This document shows, piece after piece, positions 46,415 through 55,966 of a DNA stretch of 64,000 nt (position 1 is the first letter of the stretch; every line of letters starts with the position of its first letter). Location: assembly GCF_900240845.1 (NCBI RefSeq), contig NZ_OERU01000001.1, positions 62,001 to 126,000 on the forward strand, in the 5' to 3' direction. Below the pieces are notes generated by a model, which did no database searches, was not told where the DNA came from, and saw only the letters and a list, made by a program, of their open reading frames with translations. The position numbers and the translations under genes are program-made. This DNA is from Peptostreptococcus faecalis (lineage in GTDB: Bacteria > Bacillota > Clostridia > Peptostreptococcales > Peptostreptococcaceae).

Positions 46415-47146
46415 TTATTTTTCTTCTAATAATTTTATTTCATCTTCTGTTAGTTCTCTGTATTCTCCTAGTTCTAGGTTTTCATCTAGCTCCAATGCTC
46501 CCATAGATACTCTTTTTAGATAAAGTACCTCTTTCCCTACAGCATGGAACATTCTCTTCACTTGATGAAATTTGCCTTCACTAATCGATACATACACGGC
46601 GAAGCGTTCTTCATCATCGTCATCTGCATATACGCTACCAAGTATTTCTAGTTGTGCAGGTTTTGTGATATATCCTTCTCCAATATCCACGCCCTTTGAA
46701 AATTTGTCTACGTCTTTTTCAGTAACTTTTTTGTCAATTACTGCATAGTATTTTTTAAGGACGTGTTTTTTAGGAGATAGTACTCTGTGACTTAGTTTTC
46801 CATCATTTGTAAGGATTAATAATCCTTCAGTATCTTTGTCTAGTCTACCAACTGGGAATGGTTCAAATGGTAGATATTCTTCATCTATTAAATCAATTAC
46901 TGTTTCATCATAGTTATCAAATGTAGCAGACACGTATCCTGCAGGTTTATTGAGCATTAGATAAATATATTCTCTGTAGTTGACCTTTTCTCCGTTAAAT
47001 GCTACTTCGTCATTTTCTGGGTCTACGTGGGAGTCCGCCTTTAATACTTCTACTCCATTTACTGTGACCATTCCTTTTTTGCATAGTTTTTTTATTTCAG
47101 TTCTTGTTCCGTATCCCAAATTTGCTAATAGCTTATCTAATCTCAT
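46415..47146 (-). CDS. rsuA: 16S rRNA pseudouridine(516) synthase
   Basis: The 243-residue protein has an N-terminal S4 RNA-binding domain (MRLDKLLANLGYGTRTEIKK) and the pseudouridine synthase core with catalytic Asp in GRLDKDTEGLLILTNDG and a later KFHQVKRMFHAVGKEV. This is the RsuA/RluE class, and length fits RsuA. It lies 24 bases before rlmD and 30 after hslO on the same strand, forming an rRNA-maintenance operon. Confidence 0.9.
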   Translation of the reverse strand: MRLDKLLANLGYGTRTEIKKLCKKGMVTVNGVEVLKADSHVDPENDEVAFNGEKVNYREYIYLMLNKPAGYVSATFDNYDETVIDLIDEEYLPFEPFPVGRLDKDTEGLLILTNDGKLSHRVLSPKKHVLKKYYAVIDKKVTEKDVDKFSKGVDIGEGYITKPAQLEILGSVYADDDDEERFAVYVSISEGKFHQVKRMFHAVGKEVLYLKRVSMGALELDENLELGEYRELTEDEIKLLEEK

Positions 47147-47176
47147 ATTTCCTCCAATTTATCTGCCTTTATTTCA

Positions 47177-48052
47177 TTATATTGATGAGTATATTTCTTT
47201 TAAATCTTCTTCACTAAAGTTATATGTTGAGTTACAGAATTGGCATCCAACTTCTGCACCCTTGTCTTCTTCTATTATGCTCAATAGCTCTTTTTTACCT
47301 ATTGCAGCGAATACTTCTGATACTTTTTCCTTAGAGCAATCACATTCAAATCCTATTTCAGTTTTATCTCTTATTATTGGATCTAGTCCATCTAGCACAA
47401 TAGCCATTATATCTTCTGGAGTTAGTCCTTCACTTAGCATTTGTGTGATTGTCTTTAGGTTTGCTATATTTTTTTCTAGTCTCGATATAGTCTCTTCACT
47501 TGCATCTGGAAGTAATTGTACGATAAATCCACCAGCTTCTTGTACTTCGTCTGAAGTTGTAAGTACTCCTAATGCTACTGCTGAAGGAGTTTGTTCAGAT
47601 ACAGTGAAGTAGTATGTGAAGTCCTGTGCAATTTCTCCACTTACCATTTCATATTCTCCATTATATGGGTCTTTTAGTCCTAAGTCTTTTATTACTTTTA
47701 TAGTTCCGTCATTTCCTACTGCACCTGCTACGTTTAATTTTCCATTTTCATAGTTTTCAACTTCTACACCTGGATTTGTTACATACCCTTTTACAATTCC
47801 ATCTACTCCAGAAGTTGTTAGTATAGTTCCTATTGGACCTCCACCTTTTATTATTACGGTTAGCTTATCGCCTCTATTTTTCATCATCAATCCCATCATT
47901 GATGTAGCTGTCAAAGTTCTTCCTAATGCTGCTGTAGCTACTTTTGTAGTATTGTGAAATCCTCTTGCAGTTTCCACCATATTTTTAGTAGTTGCAAAAA
48001 AACCTCTTACGTCATTATTCCCCGCTGTAACTCTAATACAATAATCTTTCAT
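47177..48052 (-). CDS. hslO: Redox-regulated chaperone Hsp33
   Basis: The 291-residue protein has the Hsp33 N-terminal chaperone domain (RGFHNTTKVATAALGRTLTA) and the C-terminal zinc-binding redox switch C-x-C (ECDCSKE) and C-x2-C (VGCQFCNST). Oxidation releases zinc and turns on holdase activity. AGGACGA-type purines precede the ATG. It is the second gene of a four-gene run. Confidence 0.94.
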   Translation of the reverse strand: MKDYCIRVTAGNNDVRGFFATTKNMVETARGFHNTTKVATAALGRTLTATSMMGLMMKNRGDKLTVIIKGGGPIGTILTTSGVDGIVKGYVTNPGVEVENYENGKLNVAGAVGNDGTIKVIKDLGLKDPYNGEYEMVSGEIAQDFTYYFTVSEQTPSAVALGVLTTSDEVQEAGGFIVQLLPDASEETISRLEKNIANLKTITQMLSEGLTPEDIMAIVLDGLDPIIRDKTEIGFECDCSKEKVSEVFAAIGKKELLSIIEEDKGAEVGCQFCNSTYNFSEEDLKEIYSSI

Positions 48053-48079
48053 TTTATATCGTCCTCCATTTTATACATA

Positions 48080-48841
48080 TTATTTTTTAATAGCTGTAAA
48101 GAATATTCTTTCTGAATCAAATTTTGGATCGTCAGTTGAGAAGTCTCCAAATATGTTTATTTCATCAAAGTTTGCTTCTTTTAATAATGCTATTATTTCT
48201 TCGTTTCCATACGCCCTTTGCTGATGAGTCTCTCTATATCTTTGGAAAATTTCTTCGTCTTCTTGATTGTCTATTTTTACAAAAAAATCTAATTCCATAT
48301 CTATTAAATGATTTTCTTCATCATAGTAGTTTTCCCACATATAAGCTAGGTTGTCTCTACTTTCTCCCATAAAGTTGTTTCCAAGTATTTCACTTATTTT
48401 GTAGTGGGAGCTGATATCAAATACAAATATTCCTCCAGATTTTAATAGTTCATTCACTTTTTTAAATACACTTTTCAAGTCTTCGCTTGATGTTATGTAG
48501 TTAAATCCGTCACATGAACACACTACACAATCTAAATCATAAAGGTCAAATTCCAATTCCGTCATATCTTGCTCTAGTAGCACTAAATTTATCCCTTCAC
48601 GCTTGGATTTATCATATGCAACACTTAGCATATCTTCTGATATATCTACTCCTACTATATCGTAGCCTTTCTTTGCCAGTGGGATCGTGATATTTCCTGT
48701 TCCGCATGCAAGTTCTAAAATATTTTTTACTTTTTTACCACTTCTACTTATTAGACGTTCTATATGATATACCCAATTTTCGTAATCTACATCATCCATC
48801 AGCTCATCGTAAATATACGCAAAATTCTCATATTGTTTCAT
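48080..48841 (-). CDS. Class I SAM-dependent methyltransferase
   Basis: The 253-residue protein has motif I ILELACGTGNITIPLA, an acidic loop GVDISEDML, motif IV CVVCSCDGFNYI and a C-terminal beta region with FGDFSTDDP. It resembles YqeM-type methyltransferases that often lie beside ribosome-maintenance genes in Firmicutes. Substrate is unknown. It is first in the methyltransferase-hslO-rsuA-rlmD run. Confidence 0.85.
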   Translation of the reverse strand: MKQYENFAYIYDELMDDVDYENWVYHIERLISRSGKKVKNILELACGTGNITIPLAKKGYDIVGVDISEDMLSVAYDKSKREGINLVLLEQDMTELEFDLYDLDCVVCSCDGFNYITSSEDLKSVFKKVNELLKSGGIFVFDISSHYKISEILGNNFMGESRDNLAYMWENYYDEENHLIDMELDFFVKIDNQEDEEIFQRYRETHQQRAYGNEEIIALLKEANFDEINIFGDFSTDDPKFDSERIFFTAIKK

Positions 48842-48914
48842 ATAATTACCCCACTTTTCTAATATTATTCATTCGAGTATTAATTGAGACTCATTTTAAT
48901 ACTATATATGTTTA

Positions 48915-48974
48915 TCTATATTATATTTCTCTTGTCTATATTATATTTCTCTTATCTGCATTATATTTTACTCT
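48915..48974. repeat. 20-bp intergenic tandem repeat
   Basis: Two near-identical copies of TCTATATTATATTTCTCTTR (48915-48934 and 48935-48954) and a third diverged one (48955-48974), upstream of the methyltransferase operon. Confidence 0.88.
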
Positions 48975-49142
48975 TTGTTATTCCATATTATACTTTACTC
49001 ATCTATGTGTTATTCCATTTATTTACGGTCTATTTCTTTTGTTTACAATACTGTTTCATTCATTTGCGCACTCATTTATATTTTTTTCTCTGATTTTATT
49101 TAATCGTAATAAATATATACAAATATATTTTATTATAAAAAT

Positions 49143-49172
49143 AAAAGAAGGCATATTAAAAATATACCTTCT
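49143..49172 (-). terminator. Terminator of the serine dehydratase gene
   Basis: On the minus strand AGAAGG-ATATT pairs with AATAT-CCTTCT around a 3-base loop and is followed by a T-rich tail. Confidence 0.82.
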
Positions 49173-49233
49173 ATATTATACATCATATTTGCATTGATAT
49201 CATTATCAACTTACTATTTTTTATTTATTTAGC

Positions 49234-50427
49234 TTAGCAGTCAAACCACTTAGCTAGACCACCTTTTGCAGTCTCTCTATACTTATCCATCATATCTATA
49301 CCAGTTTCTTTCATTGTTACTGTTACTTGGTCAAATGATATAGTATGGTTAGCATCTGTAATCAATGCATATTTTGCTGCAGATACCGCTCTGTCAGCTG
49401 CCATTGCATTTCTTTCTATACACGGTATTTGAACGTATCCATATACTGGGTCACAAGTCATTCCTAAGTGGTGCTCTAGTCCTATTTCCGCTGCGTATTC
49501 TATCTGATTTAAAGTTCCTCCAAATAGATATGCTGCCCCAGCGGCTGCCATTGAACATGCTGTTCCAACTTCACCTTGGCATCCAACTTCTGCTCCTGAT
49601 ATTGATGCGTTTGTCTTTACTAGATTTCCTATCAATCCTGCTACCATCAGTGCATCTAAAATCTGACGTCTGCTATATCCTTTATCTTTCATCAAAGAAA
49701 ACATCACTCCTGGTATTACACCTGCAGCTCCACATGTAGGCGCAGTAACTATCGTTCCTCCAGATGCATTTTCTTCAGATGCGGCTAATGCAAATGCGTG
49801 GTTTAGAATTGAAAAATCCTTAGTTTCCTCATACTTTTTGTAGAAAGTTAATGCTCTTCTTCTTAAATGAAGTTTTCCAGGTATTGGTTCTTCTGTATTT
49901 ATACCTCTACGTACAGCATCTTCCATAGCATCAGCTATAACTTCCATATACTCTATAAAATCATCATCTTCTCTATCTAATACATATTCTACTAGTGTTT
50001 TATTATTTTCTTTACAGTATTTTATTATGTCATCCATTTTACTGTGTTCATAATAAACTTTTCCATCTGTTTGATTTCTCTTTCCTTCTTCAGCTAGCGT
50101 TCCTCCACCTACTGAAAATAACGTCCATTCATCAAACACGTTTCCACTTTCGTCTAGTGCTTCAAATTTCATTCCATTTGGGTGAAACTCTGGATTAATA
50201 TCTTCTCTCCAAACTATTTCTACCTTCTTTGGCTTGATAGTTTCGATTATTATATAATCTGTAAGATGTCCCTCTCCAGTTGCAGCTAGACTTCCGTATA
50301 ATGTACATCTAAAGCTTGATGCATTAGGATTTTTTTCACTAAATCTCTTTGCAGCTCTTTGTGGTCCCATTGTGTGAGAGCTGGATGGTCCTGGTCCTAT
50401 TTTATAAAGTTCTTTTAAAGTATCCAC
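49234..50427 (-). CDS. sdaA: L-serine ammonia-lyase, iron-sulfur dependent, single chain
   Basis: The 397-residue protein starts with the SDH beta domain (KIGPGPSSSHTMGPQRA) and continues into the alpha domain (SGGTIVTAPTCGAAGVIPG, GCQGEVGTACSMAAAG, VQIPCIERNAMAA), with cysteines for a [4Fe-4S] cluster. It converts L-serine to pyruvate and ammonia, a key catabolic step in amino-acid-fermenting anaerobes. The last residue is Cys (KWFDC), which recalls the C-terminal Cys that plugs the active site of Legionella and E. coli enzymes. It is monocistronic and divergent from a DapA-like gene. Confidence 0.93.
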   Translation of the reverse strand: MDTLKELYKIGPGPSSSHTMGPQRAAKRFSEKNPNASSFRCTLYGSLAATGEGHLTDYIIIETIKPKKVEIVWREDINPEFHPNGMKFEALDESGNVFDEWTLFSVGGGTLAEEGKRNQTDGKVYYEHSKMDDIIKYCKENNKTLVEYVLDREDDDFIEYMEVIADAMEDAVRRGINTEEPIPGKLHLRRRALTFYKKYEETKDFSILNHAFALAASEENASGGTIVTAPTCGAAGVIPGVMFSLMKDKGYSRRQILDALMVAGLIGNLVKTNASISGAEVGCQGEVGTACSMAAAGAAYLFGGTLNQIEYAAEIGLEHHLGMTCDPVYGYVQIPCIERNAMAADRAVSAAKYALITDANHTISFDQVTVTMKETGIDMMDKYRETAKGGLAKWFDC

Positions 50428-50744
50428 TTCTTTTCCTCCGATATAGTAATATTATAATTATATTTTCACAATTTTAAATTATAACATATAGTCAATAATT
50501 GAACAACAGTTAATGAAAATATTATTTTATTTAAAAAAAGAAACGATATCCTATTTTTATTCCACTATAATTAAGGTCTTTAAGTTAAATAAAGTAATGT
50601 GTACTTAATTCATTTGATATTTATTATTAAAATTTTTGACATATATATTTTTTATACTACTTTGAATTTTAATTATATGATAATATTATATATAGTAAAA
50701 TAATTTGTTCTATTTATATAATAGAAAATAAGGAGCTGAAAATT
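50428..50744. promoter_or_regulatory. Divergent upstream region, sdaA and the DapA-like gene
   Basis: 317 AT-rich bases hold the upstream signals of both genes. A TTGACA lies near 50636-50641 toward the DapA-like gene, with several AT-rich -10 candidates. AAGGAG at about 50730 serves the DapA-like ATG. I see no conserved riboswitch. Confidence 0.45.
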
Positions 50745-51629
50745 ATGATATTTAAAGGTATGGGTATAAATATTGTTACACCATTTCTTGATACGAATGA
50801 AATTGATTTTGATAGTCTAAAATCGATGTTGGATAAATATATTGACACTGGTGTAAATGCAATAATTCTAGGTAGATTAACTGGTGAATTTTCTACTTTA
50901 AATAACGAAGAAATAGAATCATTGATTGATTTTGTAGTGAAATATGTCAACAAAAAAGCCCCTGTAATAGTTCAGACTGGATTTAATGATACTAGGAGAT
51001 CTATTGAATTGTCAATCAAGGCAAAAAGACTTGGAGCTGACGCTTTAATACTACCTGTTCCATATTATAATGTAGGAAATGAACAAGGTATAAAGACTCA
51101 CTTTAAATCTATAGCAATTTCATCTGGTCTTCCCTGTTATATTGAAAATGATGCTTCTAACACTCAATTAAATCTGTCACCTGATTTAGTTAGTGAAATT
51201 GCTCAAATAAACAATATAGTGGGTCTAATTGAGTCTTCATCTGATCTGACACATCTTATGAATCTTATAGCCATGATTCCTGACGGATTCCAATTAGTAT
51301 CTTCAGATGACATGATGATATTTACTTACTTAACTTTAGGAGCTAGTGCATTTATTTCTTCTGTAGCAAATATATCTCCTAAAGAAACTGTAGAAATCTA
51401 TAATAATTATGAAAAGGGAGATATATTAGGAGCTAGAAATCAACAATTAAGTTTAATTGATTTAATAAATGCTTTAAAACTTGAATCTCACCCAATACCA
51501 TTGAAAACAGCCTTAAATATGCTTGGATATAACGCTGGAGAGTTCAGACTACCTCTTCATACTATGAATGTAGATAAGGCCGCTCAACTAGCAGCACTTA
51601 TTATGGATATGGATATAAAAAAACTATAA
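50745..51629 (+). CDS. DapA/NAL-fold protein lacking catalytic residues
   Basis: The 294-residue protein aligns end to end with 4-hydroxy-tetrahydrodipicolinate synthase. The Schiff-base lysine (GIKEASGD in relatives) is Ile162 in GLIESSSD, the catalytic Tyr133 position is Glu134, Arg138 is Asn139, and GTTGE has become GRLTGE. The Tyr107-equivalent in PVPYYNVG and the GxxxLxSDD-like SSDDMM are retained. It cannot work by aldolase chemistry, so it is a pseudoenzyme or has a new role. The frame is clean, with AAGGAG upstream and a terminator downstream, so it appears to be maintained. Confidence 0.85.
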   Translation: MIFKGMGINIVTPFLDTNEIDFDSLKSMLDKYIDTGVNAIILGRLTGEFSTLNNEEIESLIDFVVKYVNKKAPVIVQTGFNDTRRSIELSIKAKRLGADALILPVPYYNVGNEQGIKTHFKSIAISSGLPCYIENDASNTQLNLSPDLVSEIAQINNIVGLIESSSDLTHLMNLIAMIPDGFQLVSSDDMMIFTYLTLGASAFISSVANISPKETVEIYNNYEKGDILGARNQQLSLIDLINALKLESHPIPLKTALNMLGYNAGEFRLPLHTMNVDKAAQLAALIMDMDIKKL

Positions 51630-51666
51630 TTAATTGATATAAATACAGTAAATATATTAGCAAATA

Positions 51667-51702
51667 AAAAAATCTGATTTCTAACTAGAAATCAGATTTT
51701 TT
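51667..51702. terminator. Terminator after the DapA-like gene
   Basis: AAAAAATCTGATTTCT pairs perfectly with AGAAATCAGATTTTTT around AACT. It lies between convergent genes and can serve both. Confidence 0.92.
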
Positions 51703-51712
51703 ATTTACTTTA

Positions 51713-51931
51713 CTAATTCATTTTTTTATACATATTAAGCCTTTTATAATATTCGCTATTTAGCTCATGATCTAATTCAGTATTTACCGCTATCTCTAGT
51801 GCAAAAAACACTTCATCTTCATATAAGCTACCAAATTTTTCTATTGCAATTCTCTGTTTTGCTTCAAAAATTTCTTCATTATTTATTTTTAAAAATCTCT
51901 TCACTTGAATTTCACTATTTTTCTTAGTCAT
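51713..51931 (-). CDS. Small acidic/basic helical protein, unknown
   Basis: AAGGAG precedes the ATG with good spacing. The 72-residue product (MTKKNSEIQVKRFLKINNEE to YYKRLNMYKKMN) is predicted helical and soluble, with no Cys or membrane segment. I do not recognise it. It has its own terminator, shared with the DapA-like gene. Confidence 0.6.
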   Translation of the reverse strand: MTKKNSEIQVKRFLKINNEEIFEAKQRIAIEKFGSLYEDEVFFALEIAVNTELDHELNSEYYKRLNMYKKMN

Positions 51932-52099
51932 ATAGCTTCTCCTTAGTCATGATTATTACATCACCAACTATTATATATTTTCTGTGAAATTTTGCAAGCT
52001 TTTTTTATTTTATTTAGCAAATACAATGTAGTTTCCCTACTTTTATACTTAATATTATTCTGTTTATTAGATTTTAGTACATGATTTTATTTATATAAA

Positions 52100-53830
52100 T
52101 TATTTTTTTATTAATATATCTGCACTATCAGCACAAGTAACGCCTTTTTCCAAAAGAATTGAAGAATCAGTTTTTTCATCTGTTATGTTTTTGAATTGAG
52201 CATATGAAGTGTATCCACCGTCAAGATTTACAGGTTCTTTGCCATTCTGTTTTAATATTCTGCTTGCTAAGTAGCCTCTAAGACCTACCATACAAGTTAC
52301 ATATATTTTTTCATCGGATGGAAATTCTTCTAATCTGTCTCTTAACTCATCCAAAGGAATATTTACCGAACCTTCAATGTGACCCAGTCCATACTCTTCA
52401 TCTGTTCTTACATCCACTAAGAATCCACCATTTTTTACAACTTCATCTATTTCTGATACGCCTATAGAATCAGTCAGTCCATCTAAAATGTTAGTAGCTA
52501 CATACCCAGCCATATTTACTGGATCTTTTGCTGATGAAAATGGAGGTGCATACGCAAGTTCTAAGTCTTGAAGATCTCTTACAGTTAGATTTCCTGCTAT
52601 AGCTGTAGATATTACATCTACTCGTTTTTCCACTCCTGATGTACCTATTATCTGAGTACCTAGTATTTTACCTGATGGCACTTCAAATATCAATTTCAAA
52701 TCTAAAGGTGCAGCTGTTGGGTAATATCCTGCATTTGACAGTGGATGTATGTGAATACTTTTGTAGTCATTTTTACCCATTTGCTTTAATTTTTTTTCAT
52801 TTACTCCTGTAGATGAGACTACAAGGTCAAATATTTTTGCAACAGATGTTCCAAGTACTCCTTTATATTTTGAGTCTACTCCATTTATTCTGTCTGCCAC
52901 AATTCTAGCGTGTCTATTTGCAGGTGATGCCAAAGCTATATTAATGTTTTCATCAAGTATTAAATTCTTTACTTCTACAGCATCTCCAACGGCATAAATA
53001 TTAGGTTTAGAAGTTTCCATATTTTCATTTACTATTATATGGCCTCTTTTTCCAAGTTCCAATCCTGCAGATATAGCAAGCTCGTTTTCTGGTCTCACTC
53101 CTATAGATAGGATAGTCATATCTGTTTTTATTTTTGTTCCGTTATCTAAAACTACGGATTTCCCATTATCTTCAAATGATTCTACACCTACTTCTAGAAG
53201 TAGTTCTACACCTTTTGACTTTAAATGTTCATGTACAATTTGAGCCATTTCAAAATCTATTGGAGTCATTACCTGATTTAATTTTTCTACTAAGTGGACT
53301 TTTATACCTCTTTCAACAAGATTTTCAGCCATCTCAAGACCTATAAAACCTCCTCCTACAACTACTGCTGTATTAGGTGATTTTTCATCTACAAAACTTT
53401 TTATTTTATCTGTATCAGGTATGTTTCTTAGTGTAAATATATCATTTGCTTCTTTTAGTCCTTCAAATGGTGGCACTACTGGTTGTGCTCCAGGTGAAAG
53501 AATAAGTTCATCATAACTTTCTTTATATTCTTCACCAGTTTTAGTATTTTTTACTTTTACTTCTTTTTTATCTGGATCAATACTAATAACTTCATTAAAA
53601 TTTCTGATATCTAGGTTAAATCTTTGAGACATCCCCTCTACGGTCTGCACTAATAAAGCTTCTCTTTCCTCGATTACATTGCCTATATAATAAGGCAGTC
53701 CACAATTAGCAAAGGAAATAAATTCTCCTCTTTCAAACATTATTATATTTGCATTTTCATCCAACCTTCTAAGTCTAGCTGCAGCACTTGCTCCACCAGC
53801 TACGCCACCTACAATCAGTATTTTTTTCAT
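52100..53830 (-). CDS. CoA-disulfide reductase with rhodanese domain
   Basis: The 576-residue protein has FAD and NAD Rossmann motifs (ILIVGGVAGGASAAARLRR and VVVGGGFIGLEMAENL), the redox Cys43 in FANCGLPYY, a dimerisation domain, and a C-terminal rhodanese domain with its Cys in VTCMVGLRGY near residue 525. This is the CoADR-RHD (Npsr-like) fusion that reduces CoA disulfide, persulfide or polysulfide with NAD(P)H. It lacks the extra TusA-like domain of longer relatives. An AAAAGGAG site lies before the ATG. Confidence 0.9.
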   Translation of the reverse strand: MKKILIVGGVAGGASAAARLRRLDENANIIMFERGEFISFANCGLPYYIGNVIEEREALLVQTVEGMSQRFNLDIRNFNEVISIDPDKKEVKVKNTKTGEEYKESYDELILSPGAQPVVPPFEGLKEANDIFTLRNIPDTDKIKSFVDEKSPNTAVVVGGGFIGLEMAENLVERGIKVHLVEKLNQVMTPIDFEMAQIVHEHLKSKGVELLLEVGVESFEDNGKSVVLDNGTKIKTDMTILSIGVRPENELAISAGLELGKRGHIIVNENMETSKPNIYAVGDAVEVKNLILDENINIALASPANRHARIVADRINGVDSKYKGVLGTSVAKIFDLVVSSTGVNEKKLKQMGKNDYKSIHIHPLSNAGYYPTAAPLDLKLIFEVPSGKILGTQIIGTSGVEKRVDVISTAIAGNLTVRDLQDLELAYAPPFSSAKDPVNMAGYVATNILDGLTDSIGVSEIDEVVKNGGFLVDVRTDEEYGLGHIEGSVNIPLDELRDRLEEFPSDEKIYVTCMVGLRGYLASRILKQNGKEPVNLDGGYTSYAQFKNITDEKTDSSILLEKGVTCADSADILIKK

Positions 53831-53865
53831 AGCATTCTCCTTTTAATATAACAAATTTTTTTACT

Positions 53866-53911
53866 TATCTAACCTAATAAATTTTCTTGTCTATCTAACT
53901 TAATAAATATT
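53866..53911. repeat. 26-bp imperfect tandem repeat
   Basis: TATCTAACCTAATAAATTTT is followed after 6 bases by TATCTAACTTAATAAATATT. It lies between the CoADR gene and the small membrane protein gene. Confidence 0.7.
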
Positions 53912-53912
53912 A

Positions 53913-54062
53913 TTATTTATCCAATTTATAGTATTCTTTTATTTTTATGCCTTTTTTTATTTCTTTTAGAGTCATTAAAATTTTGTTTAATGTTATTTGT
54001 ATAGAAATTAAAATCACAAACAACATCACTCCTGCTATCAATTTAAAGTCTATATTTTCCAT
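53913..54062 (-). CDS. 49-residue single-pass membrane protein after pepF
   Basis: AGGAG lies a short distance before ATG 54062, overlapping the end of pepF. The product begins MENIDFKLIAGVMLFVILIS, with one hydrophobic helix (residues 8-24), then a basic amphipathic tail (MTLKEIKKGIKIKEYYKLDK). It is too short for a routine gene call but has start, ribosome-binding site and stop, and follows pepF by 13 bases. Function is unknown. Confidence 0.65.
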   Translation of the reverse strand: MENIDFKLIAGVMLFVILISIQITLNKILMTLKEIKKGIKIKEYYKLDK

Positions 54063-54075
54063 ATACACGCCTCTC

Positions 54076-55863
54076 CTACTTACTTATAAGAGTCTCCAAT
54101 TCATCCACTAATGAAGAAAATACCTTCAGTGCATTATCAACAGATTCTTTCTTTTCCATATCAACTCCTGCTTTTCTAAGTTGGTCTAATGGATATTCAG
54201 AGCCTCCACTCTTTAAAAATTCTAAGTATTTTTCTACTGATCCTTCGTCATTTAGTATCATATTGCTAAGTACAGATGCAGCTGAAAAACCTGTCGCATA
54301 TTTATATACATAGAAATTAGAATAAAAATGTGGTATTCTCGCCCATTCAATCCCCGATAGCTCCTCAACTATACAAGCATTTCCATAGTATAATTTATTT
54401 AAATTATAAAACACTTCTGTGAAGTCCTTAGCTGTCATAGGCTCTCCAGATTCTACTTTTTCATGTACAATTTTTTCAAATTCAGCAAACAAAGTCTGTC
54501 TATACACTGTAGTTCTAAATTGTTCTAAATAGTAATTAAGAAGATATATCTTTTCTTCTTCATCTTTTGATTTATTTAGAAGATATTTTATAAGTAAAGT
54601 TTCATTTACTGTTGAAGCAACTTCTGCTACAAATATTTTATAACTAGAGTATAAATAAGGTTGATTTGTTCTAGAAAGATAGCTGTGTACAGAGTGACCT
54701 AGTTCATGAATTAAAGTAAACATAGAATTTAAATCATCTTTGTAGCTCATCAAAATATATGGATGAGAATCATAGCTTCCCCATGAGTAAGCGCCACCTT
54801 TTTTACCTTCATTTTCATAAGCATCTATCCATCTTTCATCAAATGCTTTTTTTATTAAATTAACATAATCTTCTCCAAGAGGTTGTAGAGCTTCAATTAT
54901 TATTTCTTTAGCTTCCTCAAATGATATTTCCATTTTGAAATCTTTAGCCATAGGTAAATATAAATCATACATATTCATATCATCTAATTTAAAGTATTTT
55001 TTCTTTAACTCAGTATATTTATCTAACGATTTTATATTCTCATGAACTAATTCTATTAGATTATCGTATACATCTAAACTAATATTATCTGTGAATAAAG
55101 ATGCATATAAAGCTGATGGATATTTTCTAATGCTTGAACTAAATATCTCTGCTTTTATAGCTCCAAACAGTGTAGATGCCATTGTATTAGCATATTTTTG
55201 ATAAGTTGTAAATTCAGCTTCATAAGCTTCTTTTCTAACTCTTCTATCTGTGCTTTTAATGTATTTACTATAATTAAAGTGGTCTAACCTTACTTTATTC
55301 CCTTGTTCATCTGTTATTTCTGGGAATTTCATATCTGCATATGATAACATTTCATATGTACTTTCTGGAACACTTGTAAGTTCAGCAGTTGCTGCCATTA
55401 TTTGCTCTTCTTTTTTGCTAAGGGTATATGGCTTTTCCCTTAGTATTTCATCGATCATTTTTTTGTAATGAGAGATTTTTTCATCTTCTAAGTAAGCATT
55501 TAATAATTTTTCATCCATTTCAAGTATTTCCGGTACTATGTATGATGTTGCTTTACCAAACTCTGTCGACATCATTTCACTTCTTGTGGCTTCGGATAAA
55601 TTTTCATTTATTCTAGTGTCTTCATGATGTTTCATATGAGTGTACACATAATATTGAGAAATTATTCTAGATGTATCTTCCATCAGCTTCAGAGTATTAT
55701 AAAAAATTTCTTTTGAACTCGACAATTTTCCTTCATATTCTTTTATTTCATTTATTGATTTTTCAGCTAGTTCAATATTTTTTGCAATTGAGTCCTTGCC
55801 TTGATACATATCCTCTAAATTCCATTTGTATTGTTCACTTATTTCAGATCTATCTCTAGCCAT
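54076..55863 (-). CDS. pepF: Oligoendopeptidase F
   Basis: The 595-residue M3 metallopeptidase carries HELGHSVHS (zinc HExxH) near residue 384 and the downstream Glu ligand in VAEVASTVNE. It degrades oligopeptides of about 7-17 residues in the cytoplasm. Length matches PepF. A purine-rich AGGAGG site precedes the ATG. The small membrane protein gene follows directly. Confidence 0.93.
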   Translation of the reverse strand: MARDRSEISEQYKWNLEDMYQGKDSIAKNIELAEKSINEIKEYEGKLSSSKEIFYNTLKLMEDTSRIISQYYVYTHMKHHEDTRINENLSEATRSEMMSTEFGKATSYIVPEILEMDEKLLNAYLEDEKISHYKKMIDEILREKPYTLSKKEEQIMAATAELTSVPESTYEMLSYADMKFPEITDEQGNKVRLDHFNYSKYIKSTDRRVRKEAYEAEFTTYQKYANTMASTLFGAIKAEIFSSSIRKYPSALYASLFTDNISLDVYDNLIELVHENIKSLDKYTELKKKYFKLDDMNMYDLYLPMAKDFKMEISFEEAKEIIIEALQPLGEDYVNLIKKAFDERWIDAYENEGKKGGAYSWGSYDSHPYILMSYKDDLNSMFTLIHELGHSVHSYLSRTNQPYLYSSYKIFVAEVASTVNETLLIKYLLNKSKDEEEKIYLLNYYLEQFRTTVYRQTLFAEFEKIVHEKVESGEPMTAKDFTEVFYNLNKLYYGNACIVEELSGIEWARIPHFYSNFYVYKYATGFSAASVLSNMILNDEGSVEKYLEFLKSGGSEYPLDQLRKAGVDMEKKESVDNALKVFSSLVDELETLISK

Positions 55864-55966
55864 TTACATACCTCCTATATATCATATAACTTTTTTAACT
55901 ATTAATAAATTATTCATCCCGTATATTATTGGAATATTTTTTGTATTTACAATTTTTAACAACACA

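Larger units (their letters stand above)
48842..49233. other. Intergenic region with tandem repeats and a terminator
   Basis: These 392 bases contain a 20-bp tandem repeat (48915-48974), further T/A-rich semi-repeats around 48970-49040, and the sdaA terminator at 49143-49172. Open frames here are artefacts of low complexity. Confidence 0.6.

Noticed and set aside
48706-49197. A 163-codon plus-strand frame rich in Tyr, Leu, Phe and Ile
   Set aside because: It runs through tandem repeats and overlaps the methyltransferase start; composition is that of AT-rich low-complexity DNA.
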